From assembly GCA_043777755.1 (NCBI GenBank), contig JAYWHK010000243.1, positions 1 to 7,784 on the forward strand: DNA of 7,784 nucleotides, given 5' to 3'. The notes beneath the pieces were generated by a model that did no database searches, was not told where the DNA came from, and was given only the letters and a program-made list of their open reading frames with translations. This document shows, in pieces, positions 1 to 6,026 of this stretch; position 1 is the stretch's first letter, and every line of letters begins with the position of its first letter. The translations under genes and the position numbers were made by a program. The DNA is from CANHEE01 sp043777755 (GTDB taxonomy: Bacteria > Bacteroidota > Bacteroidia > Chitinophagales > Saprospiraceae).

Positions 1-100
1 TGAAAAAAAATTATTTAACTTATTTTTCAAGCAATAATAACGCTTTTTTTTAAGACTTTTCTTCTTGAATTAGGGAAATGACATTGGACTGAAGTCGCCT
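1..100. other. AT-rich intergenic stretch downstream of the ATL gene
   Basis: This segment lies beyond the stop codon of the alkyltransferase-like gene. It contains A and T runs and a weak A/T-only inverted repeat (TGAAAAA at 1-7, TTTTTCA at 23-29). I see no convincing terminator, promoter or gene in it. Confidence 0.5.
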
Positions 101-433
101 TTACAGAATAGTATCCAATTCGGTAGGATTCCAAAAATAAGCATCAAAATTCACAATCGTATCGTTTTCGACTTTGATACCTTCTTTTTCCAAGGCTTCT
201 TGCATGGCAGAAGGTGGCGAAAAATGATGCCGACCAGAAAGTTCCCCTTTCCGATTCACCACACGATGCGCAGGAATATTATCGCCTTTGATACAATTGT
301 TCAATGCCCAACCGACCATTCGGGAAGAACCCAAATGCAGATAATTGGCGATTGTGCCATAGTTGGTCACTTTCCCTTCGGGAATCATGCGAGTGACATC
401 AAAAACAAGTTCGTAATAGTGTGGTTTGGACAT
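101..433 (-). CDS. MGMT-family alkyltransferase-like (ATL) DNA-repair protein
   Basis: This 110-residue protein is the DNA-binding domain of the O6-alkylguanine-DNA alkyltransferase family. Seen: the helix-turn-helix region with NYGTIA (about residues 24-29), the SSR segment whose Arg38 fits the arginine finger that flips the damaged base, and the active-site motif as PAHRV (residues 54-58) followed by a conserved NRKGELSGR stretch. In true alkyltransferases the motif is PCHRV with a catalytic Cys; here Ala55 replaces it, so the protein cannot accept an alkyl group. Known family behaviour: ATL proteins bind O6-alkylguanine and hand the lesion to nucleotide excision repair. The length fits a stand-alone ATL with no N-terminal domain. 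The start is the only ATG placed just before the family's first helix. It lies 73 bases downstream of ruvA on the same strand and has no visible promoter, so transcription by read-through from ruvA is possible (inference). Confidence 0.93.
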   Translation of the reverse strand: MSKPHYYELVFDVTRMIPEGKVTNYGTIANYLHLGSSRMVGWALNNCIKGDNIPAHRVVNRKGELSGRHHFSPPSAMQEALEKEGIKVENDTIVNFDAYFWNPTELDTIL

Positions 434-446
434 TGGTGTTTATGGA

Positions 447-466
447 CTACTGGTTTTAACCAGTAG
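447..466. repeat. Hairpin with TTTT centre, possible REP-like element (left partner)
   Basis: A perfect 9-bp inverted repeat, CTACTGGTT then AACCAGTAG around TT, sits 13 bases upstream of the ATL start codon. It has no T-run of its own on the minus strand. Together with the hairpin at 481-498 it forms a pair with the same central GTTTTAAC core (on one strand or the other). A paired-hairpin arrangement is typical of REP-type intergenic repeats, but only one pair is present in this window, so that assignment is inference. Confidence 0.5.
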
Positions 467-471
467 CGTGG

Positions 472-498
472 TTAAATAAAAACGAGTTAAAACTCGTT
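472..498 (-). terminator. Probable terminator of ruvA (hairpin plus T-rich tail)
   Basis: The inverted repeat AACGAGTT / AACTCGTT (481-488 and 491-498) begins 9 bases past the ruvA stop codon. On the minus strand the stem is followed by a T-rich tail (TTTATTT), as in an intrinsic terminator. The stem is short (6 to 8 bp) with only three G-C pairs, so termination may be partial, which would allow some read-through into the downstream ATL gene. Confidence 0.6.
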
Positions 499-506
499 CT
501 CCAGTT

Positions 507-1118
507 TTAAGAAAGCTGTTTTAACGCCAATTTTATCAATTCATCAACCGTTTTTACGTTAGGTTGTTCTTTTAAGATTTTATTCAAGGCTTTTTGTACA
601 TTCAAACGAACAAAACCCAATGCTACCATTGCCGACATGGCATCTTCACGCATAGGATTGTCAGAAAGCAAGCCAGAGAGTTGTCCGCCACCTTCGGTGA
701 TTTGTTTGCTCATTTTTTCTTTCAAATCCAAGATGATTTGCTTGGCAGTTTTTGGCCCAATCCCTTTTACCTTGTTGATGGCGGTCACATTTTCATTGGC
801 AATCGCATGACGTACTTCCTCAACACTCATTGAAGATAGTACCAAACGAGCTGTATTGAAACCAATACCCGAAACGCTCGTCAAATTGATGAACATATCA
901 CGTTCTTCTTCTTCTGCAAAACCATACAGTACTTGGCTAAATGACCTCGGGCCATCTTCTTTGATTTGCGCATGAATATAGACTTTAGTTTCTTTTACCT
1001 GTTCTACCTTGCTAAAAGTATTCAGACTGATGTTGATGTGATAGCCAATACCACCGTTTTCCACGACGATAAAAACAGGGCTTTTGAAAGTGATTTCTCC
1101 TTTGATGTAACTGATCAT
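507..1118 (-). CDS. ruvA: Holliday junction branch migration protein RuvA
   Basis: RuvA forms a tetramer that binds four-way Holliday junctions and loads the RuvB helicase, so recombination intermediates can migrate and be cut by RuvC. The 203-residue length is normal. Domain I (about 1-66) is the OB fold, with NGGIGYHI and the LYGF motif (64-67). Domain II carries two helix-hairpin-helix motifs, SVSGIGFNTA (81-90) and VKGIGPKTA (117-125), that grip the DNA backbone. Domain III (about 155-203) is the RuvB-binding three-helix module with the ALGF motif (166-169). The acidic pin residues that separate strands at the junction centre appear as Glu54-Asp55. Between this pin and LYGF there are about five more residues (GPRSF region) than in E. 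coli RuvA as I recall it. The gene has its own -7 box at 1237-1244 and a leader of about 110 bases containing short direct repeats. A hairpin terminator follows. ruvB and ruvC are not in the window, as is common in Bacteroidota. Confidence 0.97.
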   Translation of the reverse strand: MISYIKGEITFKSPVFIVVENGGIGYHINISLNTFSKVEQVKETKVYIHAQIKEDGPRSFSQVLYGFAEEEERDMFINLTSVSGIGFNTARLVLSSMSVEEVRHAIANENVTAINKVKGIGPKTAKQIILDLKEKMSKQITEGGGQLSGLLSDNPMREDAMSAMVALGFVRLNVQKALNKILKEQPNVKTVDELIKLALKQLS

Positions 1119-1126
1119 ATTTTTTT

Positions 1127-1153
1127 TAGAAAGTAGGAAAATAGAAAGTAGGA
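1127..1153. repeat. Direct repeat in the ruvA leader
   Basis: The 12-base unit TAGAAAGTAGGA occurs at 1127-1138 and again at 1142-1153 (15-base period), directly upstream of the ruvA start codon. A shorter 7-base tandem, CTAATAT twice (1207-1220), lies further up the same leader. No ribosome-binding site is apparent between the repeat and the ATG. Function unknown. Confidence 0.7.
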
Positions 1154-1236
1154 GAGTATGCAGATTGGGAAACAGTTATATCCAATTTCGTTCAATATCA
1201 TAATCTCTAATATCTAATATCCGAGTTTTATAAACA

Positions 1237-1244
1237 CAAAGTTA
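1237..1244 (-). promoter_or_regulatory. Bacteroidota -7 promoter box for ruvA
   Basis: Read on the minus strand this is TAACTTTG, an exact match to TAnnTTTG. The TTTG upstream is only 11 bases away, closer than the usual 17-23, and the normal -33 position falls in the T-run of the preceding terminator, so the -33 element is weak. Predicted transcription would start near 1230, giving a leader of about 110 bases before ruvA. Confidence 0.55.
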
Positions 1245-1260
1245 GTATTTTTTTTCAAAT

Positions 1261-1299
1261 AAAAAAACCGAAGATTTCTTTTTGAGAAACCTTCGGTTT
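1261..1299 (-). terminator. Intrinsic terminator of the Cys-rich lipoprotein gene
   Basis: The arms AAACCGAAG (1265-1273) and CTTCGGTTT (1291-1299) extend inward through four more pairs to a 7-base loop. On the minus strand the stem is followed by TTTT, making a run of seven T. One position (1274/1290) is A against C as written but becomes a G-U pair in minus-strand RNA, which supports the minus strand as the working direction. It lies 85 bases after the lipoprotein stop codon and closely resembles the terminator at 4225-4260. Confidence 0.85.
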
Positions 1300-1383
1300 G
1301 GAATATTAGAAATAAAATTAACATAGAAACACATAGAAGTACAATTTATTGTTTTCTATTATTTCTTTCAACTTCTTAATAGA

Positions 1384-2031
1384 TTAATTTTTCGAGTCAT
1401 TACAATCTCTAAGCCATGGTATTCCAGGACATTCAAGAGGTACAGATACATGTTTTGGACAAGGATCTTTTCCTTCGATTTCATTATTGTTAAAGACTTT
1501 AACCCGTGTTTTTTTTGTTCCAAATACTTCGACTAAGTAGTAATACTCGCCACATTCTTTAGCACTATATGATGTACAAACTAAATTTAAAACACTGCTA
1601 TGCATAATTTTAAATTTATTTATTACTGTATTAACTCCAGTTGAGCTACCAAATGGAAAGGTACAGCCTTTTTCCCATTGTTCATTAGGGCAATAAGTAA
1701 TGGAAACATCCAAGTTAGCTTTCACATCTTGAGGCTTAACTGGGGTATCAAATTTATCATAAAAGCCTAATATTTCAAAAGTACCTTCACAATCGTAAGT
1801 ACACTCTTTATTTGGTTCGTTTTCTGGACAGAAATACTCATTGCATGGAAATATATTTTCGATATTATTAGAAATTCTTGATTCTAATTGGTTCGTAGAA
1901 ACGGACTCATTTTGTTTTGCCAAAATAGCTTCGGCTGGCTGTTCGGCAACCTTACTACAAGAAATAGTTATTGCAGTAATCATTGCAATAATGAAAAAAG
2001 AAAAAACTGAAATTTTAAAAATTTTCTTCAT
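1384..2031 (-). CDS. Cys-rich lipoprotein of unknown function
   Basis: I do not recognise this 215-residue protein. It begins with a lipoprotein signal peptide: a Lys-containing start, a hydrophobic stretch (about 7-22) and a lipobox-like TISC ending at Cys25, the predicted lipid-anchored residue. A low-complexity linker (about 26-60) follows. The mature part has eleven further cysteines at 63, 68, 77, 81, 114, 123, 152, 160, 191, 201 and 210, mostly in close pairs. This suggests a disulfide-stabilised fold in the periplasm or on the outer membrane; a cysteine-coordinated metal site is less likely in that location. No catalytic motif or known domain is evident. An odd number of mature cysteines leaves one unpaired or available for contact with a partner. 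The start codon is supported by the signal peptide directly after it and by a good promoter at 2089-2117. It is transcribed alone: its terminator is at 1261-1299. Confidence 0.82.
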   Translation of the reverse strand: MKKIFKISVFSFFIIAMITAITISCSKVAEQPAEAILAKQNESVSTNQLESRISNNIENIFPCNEYFCPENEPNKECTYDCEGTFEILGFYDKFDTPVKPQDVKANLDVSITYCPNEQWEKGCTFPFGSSTGVNTVINKFKIMHSSVLNLVCTSYSAKECGEYYYLVEVFGTKKTRVKVFNNNEIEGKDPCPKHVSVPLECPGIPWLRDCNDSKN

Positions 2032-2075
2032 AAATTAAAAATTAAATTGGTTTTTGAAAAATAAATTAATTAAAT

Positions 2076-2085
2076 TGTCATGACA
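2076..2085. promoter_or_regulatory. Perfect palindrome at predicted transcription start, possible operator
   Basis: TGTCATGACA is a perfect 10-base palindrome in otherwise very AT-rich DNA. It lies 3 bases past the -7 box of the Cys-rich lipoprotein promoter, so it spans the predicted transcription start. That is a position where a dimeric repressor would block initiation. The regulator is unknown and the operator role is inference. Confidence 0.4.
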
Positions 2086-2088
2086 GCA

Positions 2089-2117
2089 CAAAGATAGTTA
2101 TTTATTTTAAAAACAAA
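2089..2117 (-). promoter_or_regulatory. Promoter of the Cys-rich lipoprotein gene
   Basis: On the minus strand TTTG (2117-2114), a 17-base spacer and TATCTTTG (2096-2089) match the Bacteroidota sigma consensus at both boxes. The predicted start near 2083 gives a leader of about 50 bases. A run of 14 T (2132-2145; A on the transcribed-direction strand) lies 14 bases upstream and could act as a curved, UP-like element. Confidence 0.72.
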
Positions 2118-2183
2118 ATTTAATTTTTATATTTTTTTTTTTTTTAATATTTTATTTTTTAATTTAAATGAAATAAAAAATAA

Positions 2184-2218
2184 AAAAAACTATGTATTTC
2201 GAAAATACATAGTTTTTT
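2184..2218 (-). terminator. Intrinsic terminator of the Asp-box protein gene
   Basis: A 16-bp perfect inverted repeat (2184-2199 and 2203-2218) with core ACTATGTATTT and a CGA loop lies 20 bases after the stop codon of the Asp-box gene. A and T runs form the base of the stem on both sides, so it could stop transcription in either direction. The genes here make the minus strand the relevant one. Confidence 0.82.
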
Positions 2219-2238
2219 TATTGTAAAAATCAATTATT

Positions 2239-4152
2239 TTACTTTATAATCAATTTGCGAGTAGAAATTTTGTTGTCAATGTTGAGTTGTAATAAATACA
2301 AGCCACTGACTAAATCTGTTTGCAAATTGTAATATTGCTTACCAGCTTCTTGCTTACCAAGATTGATATATTTGACGGTTTTTCCAGTAACATCTACTAT
2401 TTTTATAGCGGTATTACTACTTTCTTCAAGTGTATATTCAACATTTACAGCGTTGCTTGTAGGATTTGGGCTTAGTTGAAAAGCAATGTTTTCAGCTTGA
2501 ATAATATCTTTATTTGAGGTGATTAAATCTGTTAAATCTATTTCTGCACATTGAAAAACATTGTCTGAAAAGTCAATAGGTGCAGTAGGGTCATCATAAT
2601 CCAATACATGAAGACCTTGCTCATAATCTACTTGAAAACTAAGGTACAATTTTGTAGCATCTACTTTTTTTGCCAATGCTGGAAATACACATTCTGCAAA
2701 TTCGAGGTCAGCTCCTTCTCCTTCTAAGAAATATTTTGTATTATTAACAGCATAAGGCTTTGACCAATTTTTGCCATTGTCCTTAGAGCTAATGATATAA
2801 ATACGTCGATAGTTGGCATCATCGGCAGTTACAGCATCTTCGGTCACTGAAGAGTAGGCTATGTAAATAGTGCCATTATCAGCTACTGCGGAAGACAAAT
2901 AAGTAGTCAAAGTGCGTCCATAATTTCCATAACCTTCATCACCTATATCAATTGTATTGTTGTTGTTCAAATCTGGCCAAGATTCTACATACAACAAAGA
3001 ATCTTTCTTGTACGATTCATCCCAGTGAACAAGTCCGTTTGTTCCAGAATAAAATCTGTAAAATCCTGTTGCATCATCTGTAATAGAATCGTTCACATAA
3101 GAGCGAGGAAACATCACGTGAAGTTTGTTTGATTTATCAAAAAAGGCTGTACCAGCTTCGTCTGATGTAAATATTGCGTAAGGATTTGGACGAGCTGCAT
3201 CTTTTGGCAGGGTTGCAGGGTCGTAACCATCATTGATTTTATACAATTTTAGAGGAAATTCATAAATTGTTTTGCGTGTCCAATTGTTTCCATTGTCACT
3301 TGAAATCCATGTTTCAGTATTATTCCAAGTACCAAAATGCGTAATCGCTACATTATCACCTTGGGTAGTGATTGTATAGTTGTCTGCACTAACAGTTGTG
3401 TAGCGGGTAGAATCTAAACCAGGCAACTGTACATCTTTTTTATCCCAGGTCAAACCACCATCAAGAGAACGATAGTAAGGCAAAGCCCTTTCCAAGCCTT
3501 TATACGGTAGGTCTGTAGCGGCGACAACATGAATTGTTTTTCCATTATTACCACCTATTGCAGCCGATGCCCAAAGCACTCCATTTGGAATTGAAGTTGG
3601 AATATTCGATTGAGTCCATGTAGATGCCCCTTTTAATTTTTTGCTCATCACAAGACCGAAGCCAGATGTTAAGGCTGTATGCGCAATAATATACTCATTT
3701 CCATCTGCATCTGCAATTAAATTACCGAAACCAGTTCTTACAGTTTCAACTCTTTTTGAAGGAAACTGCCCAAAATTGCCTCCACTTGGCTTGGTGTTGT
3801 AACCTGTACCTCTATTAGCAACGCCTGCGGGAAGAGAACCCGTACCATAAATAAATGCTCCCGAAAGATTACCGTTGCCATGATTGATTAAACGTGGCTT
3901 CATAGTTGAATTTGTTTGAAGGTCATAATTGGTAAGACCAATTGAACTACCTAAACCTCTTGCCCAGGCAGAAAGCGGCACTTCTGGTGTTTTACCATCG
4001 CTTTTTTCAAAGCCAGTCTTATTTTTTTTGTTAAAAACAGCACTTTTTTGAGCAGCTGGATTGTACATTTTTTTTGTTGGAACAGCATCAGATTGAGCAA
4101 AAGCTGTTGTACCAAACAATAGGCCAAGCGCAAGTGTAAATAATTTTTTCAT
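2239..4152 (-). CDS. Secreted Asp-box (BNR-repeat) protein with T9SS type A sorting domain
   Basis: This 637-residue protein has a signal peptide with likely cleavage after TAFA (residue 19), giving an N-terminal Gln typical of the phylum. Its centre contains three Asp-box motifs of pattern SxDxGxxW at 229-236 (SLDGGLTW), 284-291 (SSDNGNNW) and 456-463 (SKDNGKNW), indicating a sialidase-like beta-propeller. Asp boxes are structural, so no enzyme activity follows from them, and I see no clear sialidase catalytic set. A calcium-loop-like segment, DLNNNNTIDIGDE (394-406), interrupts the propeller. The last 80 residues are a T9SS type A C-terminal domain: SPNPTSN (561-567), a DVTGK turn and final KLIIK. 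T9SS would export the protein across the outer membrane and remove this tail. The frame is open for 21 more codons upstream (to 4215). I chose the ATG at 4152 because the signal peptide starts there and the promoter box at 4205-4212 lies inside the longer version. Confidence 0.92.
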   Translation of the reverse strand: MKKLFTLALGLLFGTTAFAQSDAVPTKKMYNPAAQKSAVFNKKNKTGFEKSDGKTPEVPLSAWARGLGSSIGLTNYDLQTNSTMKPRLINHGNGNLSGAFIYGTGSLPAGVANRGTGYNTKPSGGNFGQFPSKRVETVRTGFGNLIADADGNEYIIAHTALTSGFGLVMSKKLKGASTWTQSNIPTSIPNGVLWASAAIGGNNGKTIHVVAATDLPYKGLERALPYYRSLDGGLTWDKKDVQLPGLDSTRYTTVSADNYTITTQGDNVAITHFGTWNNTETWISSDNGNNWTRKTIYEFPLKLYKINDGYDPATLPKDAARPNPYAIFTSDEAGTAFFDKSNKLHVMFPRSYVNDSITDDATGFYRFYSGTNGLVHWDESYKKDSLLYVESWPDLNNNNTIDIGDEGYGNYGRTLTTYLSSAVADNGTIYIAYSSVTEDAVTADDANYRRIYIISSKDNGKNWSKPYAVNNTKYFLEGEGADLEFAECVFPALAKKVDATKLYLSFQVDYEQGLHVLDYDDPTAPIDFSDNVFQCAEIDLTDLITSNKDIIQAENIAFQLSPNPTSNAVNVEYTLEESSNTAIKIVDVTGKTVKYINLGKQEAGKQYYNLQTDLVSGLYLLQLNIDNKISTRKLIIK

Positions 4153-4204
4153 GCGAAAAAATGGATTTTTGTGAATAAAATTTTTTATAAATATATTTTG
4201 AAAA

Positions 4205-4212
4205 CAAAGATA
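4205..4212 (-). promoter_or_regulatory. -7 promoter box of the Asp-box protein gene
   Basis: On the minus strand this is TATCTTTG, an exact TAnnTTTG match and identical to the box of the downstream lipoprotein gene. No clear TTTG is found at -33; that position falls in the T-run and stem of the preceding terminator. The predicted start near 4199 gives a leader of about 47 bases to the ATG at 4152. Confidence 0.6.
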
Positions 4213-4224
4213 CACAATAAAAAT

Positions 4225-4260
4225 AAAAAAGCCGAAGATTCTGGGTAGAACCTTCGGTTT
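4225..4260 (-). terminator. Intrinsic terminator of the PA-domain protein gene
   Basis: The stem CCGAAG (4232-4237) with CTTCGG (4252-4257) continues inward through TTCT/AGAA to a 4-base loop. On the minus strand it ends in a run of six T (4230-4225). The A/C position 4238/4251 becomes G-U in minus-strand RNA. It begins 36 bases past the stop codon of the PA-domain gene and shares the 12-base arm AAACCGAAGGTT with the terminator at 1261-1299. Confidence 0.87.
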
Positions 4261-4295
4261 TTTTATACTAAATTAAAATTTATTGCAAGCCAATA

Positions 4296-6026
4296 TTATT
4301 GCTTAACAAACTTTAATGGGCTGAATGATTTTTCAGTCAAAATAGTCATGAAGTATGTACCTGGAGCGTAACCGCTTACATCTACCTGTACATTGTCTTT
4401 TTGAGTTGCACCAACATTGATAACATTCAAAATACGACCTGTCATATCCATTACACCGATTTTAACATCTTTAGCAGCTTCGTTCAAATCCAACTTAACA
4501 TTTACAAAGTTAGTTGCAGGATTTGGAGCTATAGTTACTTCATTAGCTTCTAATGCAGTGATGTCTTTGCTTCCAACACCATATTTAGCAAGGAAACCAT
4601 CTGTGTGCATACGAACCATTGGATCTTCTGAGCTATTGAAACCACCACCGTAGTAAGAAGTAGTGCCAGCACCAACCATAAGTGCAGTACCGAAAATATC
4701 CAAACCTGGAACACGAATATCAGCAGAACGACCCAATGCAAATGAAGGGCAAAGTGAATCTTTGAAAGAAGAACCATCGTATTGCAATGTCATGATATAC
4801 ACAGAGTTTGGCTCTAAGTTAATACCTGGCTTGTTGTCAGTTGTCAAAGCAGCAAAGATTGGTGTATTTGCTTTTTCAGTTGTAGCAATAGTGTAATCAG
4901 TAATATCACCTACCAATGTACCCAAATCACCAATGTTTGTTGTACCAGCAGCGATAGCTTCTAATGCAGTTTCGTCACCTTTGTATAGACCAACATTGAT
5001 TGTACGACCACCTTTCAATACAGCAGCGTTGTTCACACCGAAAGTAGCGTAAGTTGCTTTACCTTTTGTTGCACCAGTTACATAGTAACCCAATACGCTA
5101 ACAGATTTGTTCCAACCGCCAAAAGTAGCAGGAGTGAAGTTTGTACCAGCAGCAGCACCGAAAGTTCCAATGTCTTCTGCAAAAGTGAAATCAGTAATTT
5201 CAAACTGATTGTACAAAGTATCGTTAGGAGAGTATGAAGAATAGAACTTCATAGCATATTTTCCTTTTGTTGCAGGATAGTAAGCATCAAAAGATTCGAT
5301 AAGTACTACATCAGCACCTGTTGGACTAATTACTAAACCTGTTTGGTCTAATTTTGTTTTTTTGCCAGCAGGGTCAGTGATGATACAAGTAGCTGTAACT
5401 TTCTTGATGGTATCAGCACCTTGGTTCTGGAAAGAAATACGAGGGAATACTGTATCTCTTTGAGTAAAAGGTGTTTGAATTTGGTGATTACCATACACAC
5501 CTGGAATAGTACGGCTTGGCAATACCATTGATACATTTACTACTTTACCAGCTTTGATAGCGTCTAAGATTTTGATACCATCTTCACGGCTAACCATACA
5601 GCAAGGAACAGTAATAGCAGGGTCAGAACCACCCATGATGATTGGGGCAGCACCAGCAGCATTGTTCATTACAACAATCGCTTTTGCACCAGCTTTTTGA
5701 GCATTCAAACACTTAACAACAAATGCACAAGTACCACGGCTAATGAAAGCGAAGTTACCAATTACTTCAACGCCATTCAATACAGAGTCACAAGATTGTG
5801 TTGTAAGGATCGGGTCAGCACTTGACTTGCTCTTTGTAGGTACTAATTTACCTGTAACAGGCTTGTCCAATTCTAATAGACCGCCAAATGCAGCAGAAAC
5901 TGTTGTGAATTGAGCACCTAAATCAGATGGAGAGTTGATTAACAACTTCATGCCAGGATTTTTCTCTTGAGCGTTTGAAACAACAAACAAGCACAATGAA
6001 ATCCATAATGTAAACAATTTTTTCAT
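4296..6026 (-). CDS. Secreted PA-domain protein with T9SS type A sorting domain
   Basis: This 576-residue protein has a signal peptide with likely cleavage after SNA (residue 19), again leaving N-terminal Gln. Residues about 75-165 form a protease-associated (PA) domain: GNFAFISRGTCAFVVKC (90-106), the AQKAGAKAIVVMNN core (109-122) and IT-VPCCMVSREDG (137-150). PA domains usually sit beside a peptidase or in surface receptors and help bind protein or peptide ligands; here no peptidase motif follows. Residues about 190-280 look like an immunoglobulin-type beta domain, and about 285-480 is a Gly/Ala/Thr-rich beta region I do not recognise. The C-terminal 80 residues are a T9SS type A sorting domain with APNPATN (500-506), MDMTGR (526-531) and a final FVKQ. 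The product is therefore predicted at the cell surface or released. Base composition looks somewhat richer in GCA, GGT and ACC/ACA codons than its neighbours, which may mark higher expression. No clear promoter was found upstream. Its terminator is at 4225-4260. Confidence 0.92.
   Translation of the reverse strand: MKKLFTLWISLCLFVVSNAQEKNPGMKLLINSPSDLGAQFTTVSAAFGGLLELDKPVTGKLVPTKSKSSADPILTTQSCDSVLNGVEVIGNFAFISRGTCAFVVKCLNAQKAGAKAIVVMNNAAGAAPIIMGGSDPAITVPCCMVSREDGIKILDAIKAGKVVNVSMVLPSRTIPGVYGNHQIQTPFTQRDTVFPRISFQNQGADTIKKVTATCIITDPAGKKTKLDQTGLVISPTGADVVLIESFDAYYPATKGKYAMKFYSSYSPNDTLYNQFEITDFTFAEDIGTFGAAAGTNFTPATFGGWNKSVSVLGYYVTGATKGKATYATFGVNNAAVLKGGRTINVGLYKGDETALEAIAAGTTNIGDLGTLVGDITDYTIATTEKANTPIFAALTTDNKPGINLEPNSVYIMTLQYDGSSFKDSLCPSFALGRSADIRVPGLDIFGTALMVGAGTTSYYGGGFNSSEDPMVRMHTDGFLAKYGVGSKDITALEANEVTIAPNPATNFVNVKLDLNEAAKDVKIGVMDMTGRILNVINVGATQKDNVQVDVSGYAPGTYFMTILTEKSFSPLKFVKQ

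Noticed and set aside
1..29. TGAAAAA/TTTTTCA inverted repeat as a terminator for the ATL gene
   Set aside because: Almost entirely A/T, with a 15-base loop and only one G-C pair per stem; it would be too weak to call.
71..96. Resemblance of this segment to the 26-bp repeat at the window end (shared AGGGAAAT and AAGTCG)
   Set aside because: Matches are short and interrupted by about nine unrelated bases; chance in AT-rich DNA is a sufficient explanation.
200..466. Plus-strand open frame opposite the ATL gene
   Set aside because: It is antisense to a clear MGMT-family gene, runs across the two hairpins, and shows no promoter or domain.
594..833. Plus-strand open frame opposite ruvA
   Set aside because: Shadow of ruvA codons, with no promoter and an unlikely composition.
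4417..4896. Overlapping open frames on both strands inside the PA-domain gene
   Set aside because: They are alternative-frame shadows of a well-supported gene; none has a signal peptide, domain or promoter.
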